Assembly (NCBI RefSeq): GCF_019279795.1 | Contig: NC_056725.1 | Span: 1,607,344,554 to 1,607,408,553, forward strand | Source: Protopterus annectens | Lineage: Eukaryota > Chordata > Ceratodontiformes > Protopteridae | Reading direction: 5' to 3' | DNA: 64,000 nucleotides | The notes under the pieces: generated by a model | Told to the model about the DNA's origin: nothing | The model's database searches: none | The model's input: only the letters and a program-made list of their open reading frames with translations | Shown here: positions 43,146-55,104 of the stretch, in pieces | Numbering within the stretch: position 1 is the first letter of the stretch | How the letters are laid out: each line of letters opens with the position of its first letter | Program-made: the position numbers and the translations under genes

Positions 43146-43459
43146 GGTTAGATATGCCCAAGCCGCCACTGGTAACACCAATTGACATGTGTGTGTATGT
43201 GTGTTTGTGAGGGGCAGCAGTACAGGGTGGACCGTTGTTGGTGCAGTGTGTGTGTGTATGTGTTTGCCCTAGGTGTTAGGTTTCTGCATGTGTGTAAGCA
43301 CGCACACAGTCCCACATAATGGCTGCCATGTACAGGGTTTTGTGGACAGCCACAGACTGCACCTGTCAGGTCATCCAAATCAGTGTCTGTGGGCACGGAC
43401 ACGGTACCTGTGCCTGGCAGGGGTGCTACGGGCGTATCCGGTACTAACCCAGACTGGGT

Positions 43460-45891
43460 ACTGTCATCGGAAGCAGGGGTGTGTTGACTGGACACAGTTC
43501 CCTGTTGGGACTGTCCAGAGCCACGTGCACGTGGTCTCCTGGGGCGTCTGGATGACAGCACAGACCCAGCATTGCTGGGGCTGGTGCTGGCACTTGAGGG
43601 CCCCCGGTGGGCCCGTTGTCGTCCGGCCACTGCCAGCTGGTGCTCTTGCTGGCATACGGCCCGCGTCGGCGCAAACGCACACCATCGCCCTGGCCCATGG
43701 ACATCTGGTTGTGGAGCAGCTGTTGTATGCCCCACAACGTCTGTCAACGACATCTGTGAAGTTACGGATAGCATTCGCAACATCATGCATGCCGTCTGTC
43801 ATGGCTATGCGACATGCTCTCATCTCCCTCAGACCCTGTCTGGTGTACCTTTCCATACGTGCCTGTGCCTGCATGACAGTTCTAAACATAGTGGAGGTTG
43901 ACATACCTCCCTGGGCACGCCGGCCAGAGGCAGTACGGCCACGGATGCCCCCCCGAGAACCCATGGGCGACTGTCTGCGTGGTACCATTCGAGGCCTCTG
44001 CACATGGCTGCCGTGTGAGGATGCATGTGCCACAGGTACCACATTACCCTGATCTATGCCCACTGCTGACTGTCCATCACCTAGGGACAATGGTGATAAA
44101 GGATGTAACGGCAGGATGACTGTGCGCATTGACGGGGTTGAAAGCTGTGTACTGTCAATTGGCTGACCAATGGCGGACCCAGACACACCTTCCTGCACCA
44201 TTACAGACATTTCATCATCATCAGTACCTGGGGCACAAGATTCAGGTTCCCTGCTGCAGGTCACCAGAGCAGCACCAGAACCTACGGAGGAAAACATGGA
44301 ACACAGATTACAGTCTCAATACATATTTGAAAGAGATGAACTTCAATACTAATGCACACATTCAGAAATGGACACATGCACTCATGGACACTAACACACA
44401 TGCACACTTGGGCACAGGCACACTTGCACACATGCACACCCCACAGTAAACACACACATCAATACCGTGTTACACTACTCAATTTACTACCTGTCAATTA
44501 CAGTTTGTGTGGACACAGTCACCAGCATGTCTACTATAGAGTTACACTACTCTTCCTAGTTTTATAAATTGTTTTACAGATACTGTTAAACAGACTCACC
44601 AGCATGTATGGCCTGCCTCGGTGATACATGGGAGGGACCTGGAAGTGTGAAGAGAGTAATGTCAGTGGGCACATGTGTGCCATTTGTTTTGCACATGATA
44701 CAGTACAGTAGTACACTAGTTCCCTTATACACATCAGCTGCACATCATGTCTGTATATATATCATGATGACAGATACATACCACATGCACACCTTATGCG
44801 TGCATGAAGTAACAGCGTACAGAACAGTCATATGTACATACCAGGAGTTAACTCTAATCTCACCCGTACCTCTCTTCAAACGTCAACTCAAATTGTACTT
44901 CCAAAACCACTGGCTTTGTTCTTGGAGTCCAGGCTAATGTCCCTCTCCCTATGCTCTATTCACCTTTAACCCCTCATTGTGCATAGAAACTAGCTTCTAC
45001 CCTGTTTCTTTCACCTTGATGTCCTTCTATGCTCTGACCTACTTCTCCCATCCCCCCCACCTCCTCTTGACTGTCTTCCTTCTTTTCCTCACTTCCCTTC
45101 TTGACTCCTGCCTCTTCCATATCATTGTATCTGTCATACTCCTTCTACTTCTCTACCCTTCTGAGCCCTAACTATTTTGTATATGGCTTTTGCCTTATTG
45201 CATAACCATTATGCTTTAGGTAGGATTGCTTTGAAACCAACGGTACATTGTGTATGACTATAAACTGTTTGACTTCCTTACATGTATGTTTATTTAATTA
45301 ACAGGCTGGTGTACAATTCTATTATGTTGGCTGTCTGTATTGACAACTTGTCTGTCTGCCTTTATTACGTTATGTGTGGAGCTTTTCTCCACATGCCTCT
45401 ACTGAAAATGAACTCATATCCAGCTAGACTATATGGGTCAACAAATGTAAAAGTAATAACAATAAATGAATATGGCATCTTACCTGCACGCTCACTGTCT
45501 TGCTGATGTGTGGATCCAACCTCCATCATGATGCATGATGGCAGATGTTGTTCTGGGGCTGGATCCACAACACTTAGCAGTAGCCCCTCCTGTCTGGTGA
45601 GGGGGGGATGTGTGGCCACCCCCCACCTGTGGCAGCCTGTTGCCTGCGGATATCTGCAGCACGCTGGCGGACATTTCTAATCAAATCACTGCAGTGATGT
45701 CTCACCTGCTCATATGTCCTATCATGCATGCCAACATCATTTATCCTGCTAACAAGGCTTTGCCACAGTGCAGACCTCTCCTGCTGGTTCTGGGTGGTGC
45801 GTGAAAACAGGATGGCATAGTCACGCACCAGGCTCTGGTGGATCACGTCATCCTCTGCAGCAGAGTACGCCGGATTTCTCTTAGGTGCCAT
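43460..45891 (-). pseudogene. Harbinger-type Myb/SANT-like gene 1, three exons
   Basis: Exon 1 (45,891-45,484) starts MAPKRNPAYSAAEDDVI and has the Myb-like helix pattern RSALWQSLVSRINDVG, then RTYEQVRHHCSDLIRNV. A GTAAGA donor sits at 45,483-45,478. A 39-bp exon (44,638-44,600) lies between CCAG and GTGAGT. Exon 3 begins after TCCGTAG at 44,281 and encodes an acidic, Ser/Pro-rich region, then RMVPRRQSPMGSRGG, TVMQAQARMERYTRQGL and MHDVANAIRNFTDVV. Near 43,700 the frame appears to shift to one reading SRRPRRPRARGSGQ, possibly a nuclear localisation signal. Such proteins partner Harbinger transposase. Joining phases were not verified. Confidence 0.6.
44855..45475 (+). mobile_element. L2-like LINE 3' end inside intron 1 of Myb-like gene 1
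   Basis: LISPVPLFKRQLKLYFQNHW matches the C-terminus at 14,570-15,052 (LFKSKLKLFLKSHW). The 3' UTR, with CTCTACTGAAAATG and TCAACAAATGTAAAA, matches that copy read on its - strand. The tail ends in TAATAACAATAAATGAA at about 45,470, only a few bases from the exon 1 splice donor. It is 5'-truncated near 44,855. Confidence 0.75.
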
Positions 45892-45899
45892 GTCTATCT

Positions 45900-46700
45900 G
45901 GAAAGGTACACAAACAGGTTATCAGCATAGTATCTCAACAATACATGGTACACATTCTATACAGGGAGTGTTAACTTCTACTTATTACTGATTGGTTAAA
46001 ACCTGATTACAGTGTAGCTATCATTCTATGTCATTTGTACTAAGTACTTGGCCTTCAGACCAGTTGTTTTACATTAGGGAGGTTGGTGGCAAGCACTGTG
46101 GTGGCAGGACACATATCTTTCATCCATTGAAGTTGGGAACTGCTGATTGTGGGCCCAGTGTACAAGTGTATTACTTCTGGTATGGGCAGTTGTCCTTTAG
46201 GCCAGTTATTTAACATTAACGAGGTTTGTGGTCTGCAGTCATGTGTGACAATAGGCTGTACTCTGCCATTCATAGCTGGGGACATCTGGTATCAGGTTTA
46301 TAGTGCATGCATATCTGAGCTGTATCTTACTGACATTGCTACACCTTGTTTGTTGTAGCAAACACTACATCCAGGCCTCCTGCATCTACCTTTGTTTATA
46401 TGCTTGTTATCTGTTAGCTTGTTATTTCACTGGTATGCTACTTCCACATAGTACACATCTTTAAAACACATCTGTGACTCACTACTGTTATCTGCATTGC
46501 TTACTGTACGTTCTTCCATGTTACACATGACAGCAAGTGACTGCTTGTCATTGTTGCATTTACTTCATTGTGACACATTGCACTTAGGTTACCTGGCATT
46601 TGCTCACTGACGCTTTTATGTCAGTCAGCAGTTGTAGGTAATGTCAGTACACCCTCACTCCCCACTGGACCTTGTTTTCAATCATTAGTGATTACAGAGT
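45900..46700. other. Region upstream of Myb-like gene 1
   Basis: No gene. It contains the presumed promoter of the - strand gene. Two repeats of a CTTTAGGCCAGTT/CTTCAGACCAGTTGTTT-like block (46,050 and 46,193) occur. The last 300 bases faintly recall the 550-bp units in front of CR1 copy A and may be CR1 5' UTR. Confidence 0.35.
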
Positions 46701-46704
46701 TCAC

Positions 46705-48722
46705 AATAGTATTCTAGCATGTCCAGAGGTCATTTGTCAGTTCCCTCCTCAGTCCAGCTGGTGAGTGTGGTACTCCAGAGACAATGTTAGAACAGATGCA
46801 TGTACACAGACAACCCCTCCTCCTAACGACAAATTCAAACTCATGTGAGTGATGCAACCATATACCAGACTGGAGGCTAGGCTCTGTCTACTCAATACCG
46901 CCATAACCAGTCACGTGGCAAACGGGATCACTCACTACACTTCCAGTCTCACGTAGACCTAACACAACAGCGGACCTAACACATGATCACACATGATCAT
47001 ACTTGTAGGCTCAGACCACAGCTCTGCCTATGCAGCAGAGACCTCCTATGCAGACATCCAGGCAACCACTACCACATGAACGAACATGTGCAACACATAT
47101 CACACAAAGCCAATGTGCTGAACACTCACAGCCATTAACAGTTAACAACACACCTCATACACCTGTACTAGGTGCCTCTATGATCAGGCACACTCACATC
47201 ACGTTCACCAGGCTTAACGAGGTGAGGGTCACGGTGTGCAGCCTGTCAGGCACTATGACCTGCCACATAACACAAACAGTCAGGTAACCCCAAGGCAGGT
47301 ACAGGTATGACTCAGTCAATGTCCATGCTGCTGTGAATGGCCTGACACATTCCTCCCTGGACTACATGACATGAGACATTACAGAGCTCTCTGAGCACGT
47401 AGCCCAGGACAGTTTGACCCTGACCTTGAGTAGCATCCTACCCTCACCTAGAACAATGCCACAATATCAAGGCACAATTATCCCTTCCAACAATTGACTG
47501 ACATACTGGTGTCATTCACAGGTGTGCCAATCCCTGCCATCTTGGGGTGGTATGCTTTGCTAGGGACAGCTTGCACCTGTCACCACAGTCCTATTGACAT
47601 TTGGCGGAGCCTCCTGCTACACCCATTGTGCCTGTATTAGGCAAGGCTCATAAGGCAAACCCACATCCATTTGTATCACAAAGGATGAGGAAGTAAGAGT
47701 GATGCTACTCAACACTGGACGTCTAGACCCAAGGATGCACGCACTCAAAACCCTACCTAGCATTATGGACATCGATATCTGTGCAGTAACATGAACCTGT
47801 TTCAGGTTTCACAGGAGCACACCAGTACTACCACGTTATAGCTGTTACCATTCTTGTCGGCCACAACACTTGAACAAGGGAGGGGAGTATCAGTATTCAA
47901 TGCAGATTCCCACGCCTCCACATTGGTGGCACAGTACAACATAGGTGTTAGGCCATTGAGTACAGTAGACGTAGTTGGGGACCTGGGGAAGAAACATGGT
48001 AGCAGTCTGTCATTTGTCTACCACATGGGCAACGTGGATTGACAGACATGTTATATAGCCCAGCTAATCATGACTGATTCACATGTATGGCAGGGGAGGT
48101 CATTGTGCCTCTGTACTCATCCATCATCAGGCCTATAATTGCATACAATGCACCTTTTGGGATGTACCTAACCAGACACCTACAGCAACTGGTACAGGAC
48201 AACAGTACATCATCAAGGGGATGCAATGGCTCACACAGATGTCATATGCTGCCCAGGTAAAGTGAATCCAGCTGGACTCAGTGGCATACTGCCTGTTCAG
48301 GGGCAATCTGTGCATGCCATATACAGCCATGTCCTACCTAGCAGTAATGAACGTGATGTACCTCAGGCAATCAGAGTCCCATACAGCCACATGCTCAGGA
48401 GAGCTGGACCTCAGCACTGACATACATGGACATGCTGGAGGGCATATTCTAACCGAGAGGCTCCCTTCACTCTGTAATGAGCTCACACTACTGGTTAGGC
48501 AGAGTCCCTCATTGACTCTCTTCCATAGGAATCTGGATGAGTGGATGGAGATCATAGTTGTACCCCAGGTATCACTTCTATGTCACTGTTAGACAGAGGC
48601 ATAGTATACTAAAGTCGGACAAGGGCATAGCAGCATAACTTCTGATTGGGTGGCAAAGACAAACACATTCTACTAGGCTTACCAATGCCCTAGGGCAAAT
48701 AGCCTAGTATGAACCTATGAAC
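46705..48722 (+). pseudogene. CR1 copy H with large internal deletion
   Basis: It starts like copy A ORF1 (AGCATGTCCAGAGGTCA; copy A has GGCATGTCTAGCGGTCA). ORF1 sequence continues with VLGASMIRHTHITFTRLNE (47,160-47,223; the GDS serine motif reads GAS), VNGLTHSSLDYMT-like, and an endonuclease start near 47,700 (MDIDICAVT). At about 47,960 it jumps to STVDVVGDLGKKHGSS, which corresponds to STEGVIQDLGTQVDS after the RT palm, so about 2 kb covering endonuclease C-terminus and RT core is missing. It ends with TAGTATGAACCTATGAACT at 48,722. Confidence 0.78.
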
Positions 48723-48726
48723 TGTT

Positions 48727-48812
48727 CATTCTCAACTGTTCGAGCTCATTACAGAGTAAAGGGAGCCTCTCAGTTAGGAATTTGCCCTCCAGCATGTCCA
48801 TGTATGTTGTAG
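48727..48812 (-). repeat. Inverted copy of a CR1 3' segment
   Basis: About 65-70 bases match 48,420-48,485 in inverse orientation (GACATGCTGGAGGGCA, GAGGCTCCCTT, CTGTAATGAGCTC). It sits exactly between CR1 copies H and I. Confidence 0.7.
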
Positions 48813-48814
48813 TC

Positions 48815-49250
48815 AGTCGCCACGCTTGCTCAGAGGTGACCTTTGCCCAACATACAAGGCCATGTCAGACCCAGATTTGATGAATATGCTTCACCTAAAA
48901 AATCTAGATCCATCAGAGCCACAAGGCCAGGAGACTTAAACCTCGACACGGCTATTAATAGGACATGCTGGAGGGATAGATTCATCAACCAAAGACTCCC
49001 TATGCTGTGGAACAAAATCACGGTATATGTGAGGCAGAGCACCTCGATGGCCTTGTTCTAGAGAAATCTTGACCAATGGATGGGAGATCGCAGATATACC
49101 CCAGGGATTACCTCAGTGTCACTGCTCGACAGAGGCACAGCAAAATAATGGGTATGGTTCCCCATACTAAAGGGGTGGCGTAAGCCACAAAACTATGGGC
49201 TAGTCTTGTAAATGCCCTCGGGCAGATAGCCTAGTATGAACCTATGAACA
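48815..49250 (+). pseudogene. CR1 copy I, 3' end
   Basis: Frame 48,843-49,061 reads LHLKKSRSIRATRPGDLN, TAINRTCWRDRFINQRL and MLWNKI, then the usual 3' UTR and TAGTATGAACCTATGAAC at 49,230-49,248. The 5' truncation is at RGDL. It is better preserved than copy H. Confidence 0.78.
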
Positions 49251-49635
49251 TGTGTGTACTGCTATAGTACTTCTGCCATATGTTGCATGTGTGTGTGTTG
49301 TGGGGATGCACAGGTAATGGCCAGATCGTCTGCACAGGTGACACGTGTGACACATTCTGGGTGTTCATCCATACATACTGGATGTGTGCTGCCATCCAAC
49401 CCTGTGATGTGGACACAAATTACTCAGCCTGGATATACATATCTGAACAACACCACAAGCACAATACACTACCTTGCTATGTATGCATGTAATTACACAG
49501 TTATTCAGTAGTTATGACAGTGATGCTATCCATGCAGCCCACTGGGCCAGTGGAAGCCACAACACACACCGCCAGCACATTTGCATATGCTTACCACAGA
49601 CATCCCACATACTGCATGTACTGTGCACACAGTTA
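49251..49635. other. Unassigned stretch
   Basis: No gene recognised. The ACTGGGCCAGTGGAAGCC piece near 49,540 resembles the CR1 interdomain region, so copy J may begin here. Confidence 0.3.
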
Positions 49636-50210
49636 TCTAACCCAGAACAACTGCACACCACTTATTAATCCTGTCCAGTGGACTACAGATACAGGCATAT
49701 TGTATAACAATAGTAGGAGGCTACTGCAGCACAGGGCAGATTCACATGACGGAAGGCATCTGTTGTCTGCAGTGTTAAGATGCTTCACATTCACCAAATG
49801 CACAGATATTGCCAACAATTTTGCAGACAGTTTAGGTGCAGGTACCCCCCCCCCATTGTCCTACACACGTGTTATTACTTATCCCAGATGACTGTAACCT
49901 CCCTATCCTCTCACATGTCCAGGTGAGAGCCACCCTCATCATTGCAGAACACATATCATCACTGTTACGGAATGGTATCCTTGGATGTGTGCTACATTCA
50001 CCCCTGGAGGACATAGCACCACATGACAGACTGATATTAATCCATGGCCATACTACAGGATATGTACCTGAACAGTGCCATACATACACAGTGGTCCCAC
50101 ACCAATGAGGAGGAACCTCTACTAACCCTGGGAACTACTGCATCATATGCACAACTGGCCTTGGGTTCTAAGCTATGGAAGTGTTAGTTATGGCCCACAT
50201 GTACAACAAT
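49636..50210 (+). pseudogene. CR1 copy J, RT N-terminal fragment
   Basis: ANNFADSLGAGTP near 49,815 corresponds to GNILADRFSAN of copy A. Frame 49,836-50,108 has NGILGCVLHSPLEDIAPHD, matching NNILDCVLHELQSEMTQH, and VPEQCHTYTVVPHQ, matching LPNGALLQSSL. GTSTNPGNYC continues it. Truncated before the catalytic box. Confidence 0.65.
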
Positions 50211-50384
50211 TTTACATATGTTTATATTTCATGACTATCTACACACAACCTATCTCATGGACATACCTATTGATAGTGAACTATGATACATTTGGAGGTG
50301 TCACAGTATACACAGGATTAACCTGCTACTTTGCATTACCTGTGTTTGTGGCAGCTTTTGGTGAGTCAGTCGTGCTGCTTGTAT

Positions 50385-50386
50385 TT

Positions 50387-50417
<31 letters not shown>

Positions 50418-50485
50418 TTGCTGCTTGCTGTCAGTATATATTTTTTCTCTCTCTGTCTGTCTCTCTCTCTCTTTCTCATTCGGTT
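50385..50485 (+). repeat. (CTG)n and (TC)n microsatellites
   Basis: A run of TGC/TGT triplets at about 50,388-50,425 is followed by an interrupted CT tract at 50,443-50,480. No gene context. Confidence 0.9.
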
Positions 50486-50745
50486 AGTGCAATGACTGTA
50501 TTGCATGAGTGGAGTGTGGGTACTGAATACTTTTGTAGGTATCTGCATGGATCCATGTGATGGCCTCTGCACCAATTGTAAGGCAGCATTTGCTAATTGC
50601 AAGCAGCTGGGTGTGTACTAATTGCATGTCTCACTGTGATTTCAGGACACTGCTATAAAAGGGTATGTGAGATAGGCGTTGCCCTTTCAGATTGTAGGGC
50701 GTGGACCATGCTGGTATGCTGTTGACAGTGTTCTGTGAGTGTGAA
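50486..50745. other. Unassigned stretch before the 522-bp repeats
   Basis: No gene seen; the sequence from about 50,640 has a TATAAAAGGG-like box but no transcript can be inferred. Confidence 0.25.
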
Positions 50746-50749
50746 GGTT

Positions 50750-52330
50750 AGTACATCTCCCATGCTTCATGCTGTGTTGTAGATTCAGGTTGCTGCATTT
50801 ATCTTGCCTGTTCCCTGTAGTGAGTGTGTATGCATACTGACACCTACAACTATATGTCATATGTATTGCTATATGAATATATATATATATATCTGTGTAC
50901 ATATACATACTTTCATATATGTACATTAGCTGACATTATTGGGTACAAGCTAACAATTAGCAGGGCTGTTTCCATTAACACTACTCTAGTATGGGAATCC
51001 AGTAATTGGGACTATAAAAGTCTGCCTGACATGCTTTGGGTAGTAGACATACTATATTGCCTTTATCTTCATTCCTACTATTACATGTTCCACTTATTTA
51101 GCACTATATTCCTGTATGAGAGTCATGGCTTAGTGGTAGGTCATACAGACTAGTGTTACAATGGTCTTGTGGTAGGGCCTACTAGTATGCTCATATTCTG
51201 CTTTTGGGTTGAGTATAGGGCCTATCAATCACAGTGCTAGAGGCACCTTTAAGCAGTTAAAGGGCTTAGTAGGTCTCACAGGAGCCAGGCTGTGTTGCAG
51301 ATTCTGGTTGCTGCATATATCTTCACTGTTTCCTGTAGTGAGTGTGTATGGCTACTGAGACCTACGATTATATTTCATATGTATTAATATATATTTATAT
51401 ATATGTATGTGTTGATATACATACCTTCAAATATGTACATTACCTTACATTATTATGTACAAGCTAACAGGTAGCAGGGCTGTTTCTGCTCACACTGAAC
51501 TAGTATGGGAATCCAGTAATTTGGCCATTAAAACTCTACCAAACATGCTTTGGATAGTACATCTCCTATATTGCCTTTATACTGATTCCTACTATTACAT
51601 GTTATATTTATTTTAGCAGTGTGCTCTTCCACAACAGGCATGGCTTAGTGGTAGGTCAAACAGACTAATGTTACCTAGGTCCTGGTTTCAAGACTGACAG
51701 TGGGAATTTTTTACTTTGCAAACTTTCAAACTGAGTACAGGACCTGTCAATCGAAGTGTTGAGGCCACCTGTAAGCAGTTAGAAGGGTGAGTAGGTCACA
51801 CAGGGGTCAGGCTGTGTTGCAGATTCAGGTTGCAGCAATTATGTTAACTTTTTCCTGTAGTGAGTGTGTATGGCTACTGAGACCTACGATTATATTTCAT
51901 ATGTATTAATATATATTTATATATATGTATGTGTAGATATACATACCTTCACATATGTACATTACCTTACATTATTATGTACAAGCTAACAGGTAGCAGT
52001 GCTGTTTCTGCTCACACTGAACTAGTATGGGAATCCAGTAATTTGGCCATTAAAACTCTACCAAACATGCTTTGGATAGTACATCTCCTATATTACCTTA
52101 ATACTGATTCCTACTATTACATGTTATATTTATTTTAGCAGTTTGTTCTTGTAAAGCAGGCATGGCTTAGTGGTAGGTCATACGGACTAATGTTACCAAG
52201 GTCCTGGGTTCGAGACTGACAGTGGGAATTTATTTTTCTTAGCAAACTTTGGAACTGAGTACAGGACCTGTCAATCAAAGTGCCATAAAGGCACTTTTAA
52301 GCACTTTAAACCAGGTCTGCGCGTTTGCGC
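50750..52330 (+). repeat. Three tandem copies of a 522-bp unit with a tRNA-like domain
   Basis: GCTGTGTTGCAGATTC (GTTGTAG in unit 1) occurs near 50,769, 51,289 and 51,811, period 522. Each unit then has TAGTGAGTGTGTATG, an AT-rich patch with ATATATATTTATATATAT-like sequence, ACAAGCTAACA, GTATGGGAATCCAGTAAT and a tRNA-like stretch. Units 2 and 3 are closer to each other than to unit 1, which implies a late duplication. Confidence 0.87.
51637..51712 (+). repeat. tRNA-like SINE head (unit 2)
   Basis: ATGGCTTAGTGGTAGGTC (A-box-like) and CCTGGTTTCAAGACTG (B-box-like). A copy in unit 1 at 51,124-51,180 has lost the B box. Confidence 0.55.
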
Positions 52331-52400
52331 GAAGCTCACGATGCACTGGCGGTGAGCTCCGCTAACACAAGCGACACCCGCGCTATTTTCTTTGAAAGAA
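52157..52400 (+). repeat. tRNA-like SINE head with downstream module (unit 3)
   Basis: ATGGCTTAGTGGTAGGTC and CTGGGTTCGAGACTG, the best-preserved A and B boxes here. The following GGCACTTTTAAGCACTTTAA and CTGCGCGTTTGCGCG also occur at 55,240-55,280, and more loosely near 2,170-2,210. Confidence 0.6.
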
Positions 52401-52799
52401 AAGAAAAGGGGTGACAGGAAAGTGGTGAAAAGGGGTCACAAAGAGGTAAGACAGTAGGGAAAGAAGCGTGGGATTTGCAGGAAGGGTGTAGGTAAGGCCC
52501 ATAGATGCCCATGTCTTTTGCAGCAACAGCTGTATATTTCTATGTATTTTGGTGAGACATTTGAAACCTTCCACCTCTGAGAGAGGTGTCAGGACAACAT
52601 TAATATTTGTTGTACAGCCAATTGTAATTAACAGTTTAGATGTCGGGCGGACATGTCTGCGACATGGACAGCTATGTATGGGGCGTAATTTTTGTGGGAC
52701 AGAGTGCCCTTTTTTTTTTTTTTTTACAGGTGAGAGTGGTATGACAGGTGAAGGAAGTCGGTAAAGCTGGGGAGGTAGGTTGGGTAGGTTAACAGACAA

Positions 52800-54926
52800 G
52801 ACAGACAAGACGCATACAGGGACGGTGTATGACACACGTGGGGGTTACACAATTGACGGGACGGAGGTTGGGATATCTGAGATGCACGAGCCCACAGATG
52901 GCAACAGTGGAACTGATATCCCCACCCATAGGCAGTTGCCACTGTTCCTTCACAGCCCAGGACGGGCTGTGCTGGGGGCTGTGTGGCGGGCAACGGCCGG
53001 GCCGTTAGCTGTGCCACACGAGCCTCGAGCTGGCGTGGGGTCCAAGAACAGTGTCTTGGATCTCCCACGCACCACAGACCGGACACCGCGGAGGGTGAGT
53101 GGGCCGAACCCCTCCGGCCACACTTGCAGAGGGGACGGGCCCCATCCCTGCAGCGCTTCCACCCGAAGGTGGCACAGGGCCACCGGAGGGGGTCCGCCTG
53201 GGCACTAGTGCCAGGTGCAGTCACCAGCTGAGGTGGGAGAGGTGGGTCCGCTGGGACCTGCCTTCTCAAGCGTTCTAGGTTTGTGAGTAGTTATGTTAGT
53301 TTGGGTTAGTGGCATTTTATTCCATTCAGATTAGTTGTAACAGCATGCATTGGTATTCCCATCAAACAAACACCCAGATATGGACACCATTGAACAAGGG
53401 GCATATCAATATCACATGCATTATTTGAACAGCAAAACATAGTCAAACGACATGCAGGGTTGATTAATGGCAACAGGCCATCGTATTTGCAGGTATGAAC
53501 AGGGCACATGCACGAACAGACATGCATATATGTTTGGAACGGACAAATGTCCATGATTAATGAAATGTTCACATACCATTATTTAGTGGATGTTGTTATA
53601 TGGAATTACAGGGTTGGGTGGGGATAGAAAGTGATGACACATTCATATGTTAAACATTAATTCACATTTATCATAGATACACAATTAAGTTGAGGCTGAT
53701 GTTTCAAAATAATCTTTATTTGACTGTCATGCTACACCTGTTACACATACATCACTATCCTACTTATTTTGAATTTGATCAGACACATCATCCTGCTACA
53801 CTTTGATGACAGGACAGGGGACAACTATGGCTGTTTAGTCTGTCAGATAATCATTCATTCTATCTGCAAATTGTTTACTGTTATCACCATATACAGATTT
53901 TGAGCTAGACATTCAGATTCAGACACACTGAAATCAGTTTGGGATGTTAATTTGTACTTCCCACATGCATTTAGTTCTGTAAAACACACTGAGGCTTATA
54001 TATTCAGGGGTTATTACTACTTTCTTTATTCATACATGAGCCTTTCTGTCACTCTCACACATTCTGCAACTTCACAGTTCAGGTTGGTACTTCTAGGCTT
54101 TGTTCACATATTAGACCTGTGGTGATTCAAACACTTTCCAACAGCCTCACTTCTGTCATGATTCAGCATTTCAACAGGGATATATCTGACATGTGACTAC
54201 CTCAGATTCTGAAGCTGTACTCTTGAGACTATACTGCAGGTTACAGTATATTTAATTAATGATGGGACATCTGTATTACAGCACTGTTTAATCCTATCAA
54301 TTATATTTCCAGTTACACTTGCATACTGATGAACTTGTTGCAGCCATACCTGCAGACGTTCAATTCCTGCTTGCACATTATATTACTTTTAATCAATACA
54401 CTGCACTGTTCTGATACATGGTACATAATAATATTTATTTACAAGTACTGGGTGGGGTTACTAACCTGCATGGTGGCGCCGCCGCACCAGCCTTCTGGCG
54501 TGCATCTCGACATTCAGAGCGGACACCTGCAGCTGTAATACAAAGGGAATAATATTGGACTACACATCTCCATGGTATCAGCTGGTTGAAATCCTTACAT
54601 ACATGGGTAAAATGTGACTTACTCAGTAGTGGGGCGTTGGGCATTTGCCGGGCCTCCTGGATCCAACGGTTCAATTGGTCCTGCTTGCGTCTCTTCAGGT
54701 CCGCATGGTGGTGACGGACCTGCTCACCAGTGCGTGGAATGCCAGTAGCACTGGTCAGCTCACGAGCCAACTGGTCCCACGCCTCAGCCCTATATACCCC
54801 CCATGAGACCTGGCCCTGCATGAGTTGGGCCTCGTGATTATGGACAAGGAGCCAGACCATGTATCTGGACTCCTCAACGCCCCAACGCTGTGCTCGAAAG
54901 CAACGTCCCTCACCTACTCCACTCAT
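52800..54926 (-). pseudogene. Harbinger-type Myb/SANT-like gene 2
   Basis: Exon 1 (54,926-54,623) starts MSGVGEGRCFRAQRWGVEE and has VYRAEAWDQLARELTSATG, RTGEQVRHHHADLKRR: the Myb/SANT-like trihelix pattern with spaced Trp residues. A GTAAGT donor follows. A 67-bp exon (54,532-54,466) lies between TTTGTATTACAG and GTTAGT. A GC-rich third exon begins after an AG near 53,274 or 53,257 and reads RQLEARVAQLTARPLP in one frame, MPRRTPSGGPVPPSGG in another, so it is probably frameshifted. It is not closely similar to gene 1 but is a homologue of the exon at 1,047-1,346. Splicing is inferred from consensus sites only. Confidence 0.6.
53280..54430. other. Intron-like stretch of Myb-like gene 2
   Basis: About 1.1 kb, A+T-rich, no coding signal; probably intron 2 (between the 67-bp exon and exon 3). 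No other mobile element recognised. Confidence 0.4.
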
Positions 54927-55104
54927 GCTGACTGCAAGTCTGTTCTACAATCAGTTATGCTGTGTATTCCGCCTATGGGGCTTATATATGCCGCTTTTCC
55001 GCACATTTCTCTGATTGGCCGTTTTGGAATTGTATCTACTTCACTGAAAATGCTTTCTCATGCTCCATTCTGGGTTTTATCCCATATATATGCTATTTCT
55101 GCTT

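Noticed and set aside
43273-44119. Long + strand frame of 259 codons
   Set aside because: It is the antisense of Myb-like gene 1 exon 3, which has recognisable protein features and splice sites.
50390-50480. CTG-repeat-encoded poly-amino-acid gene
   Set aside because: No frame extends meaningfully on either side; it is a microsatellite.
52780-53231. GC-rich + strand frames as a host gene
   Set aside because: The - strand fits the third exon of the Harbinger Myb-like gene better, and the GC-rich composition keeps all frames open.
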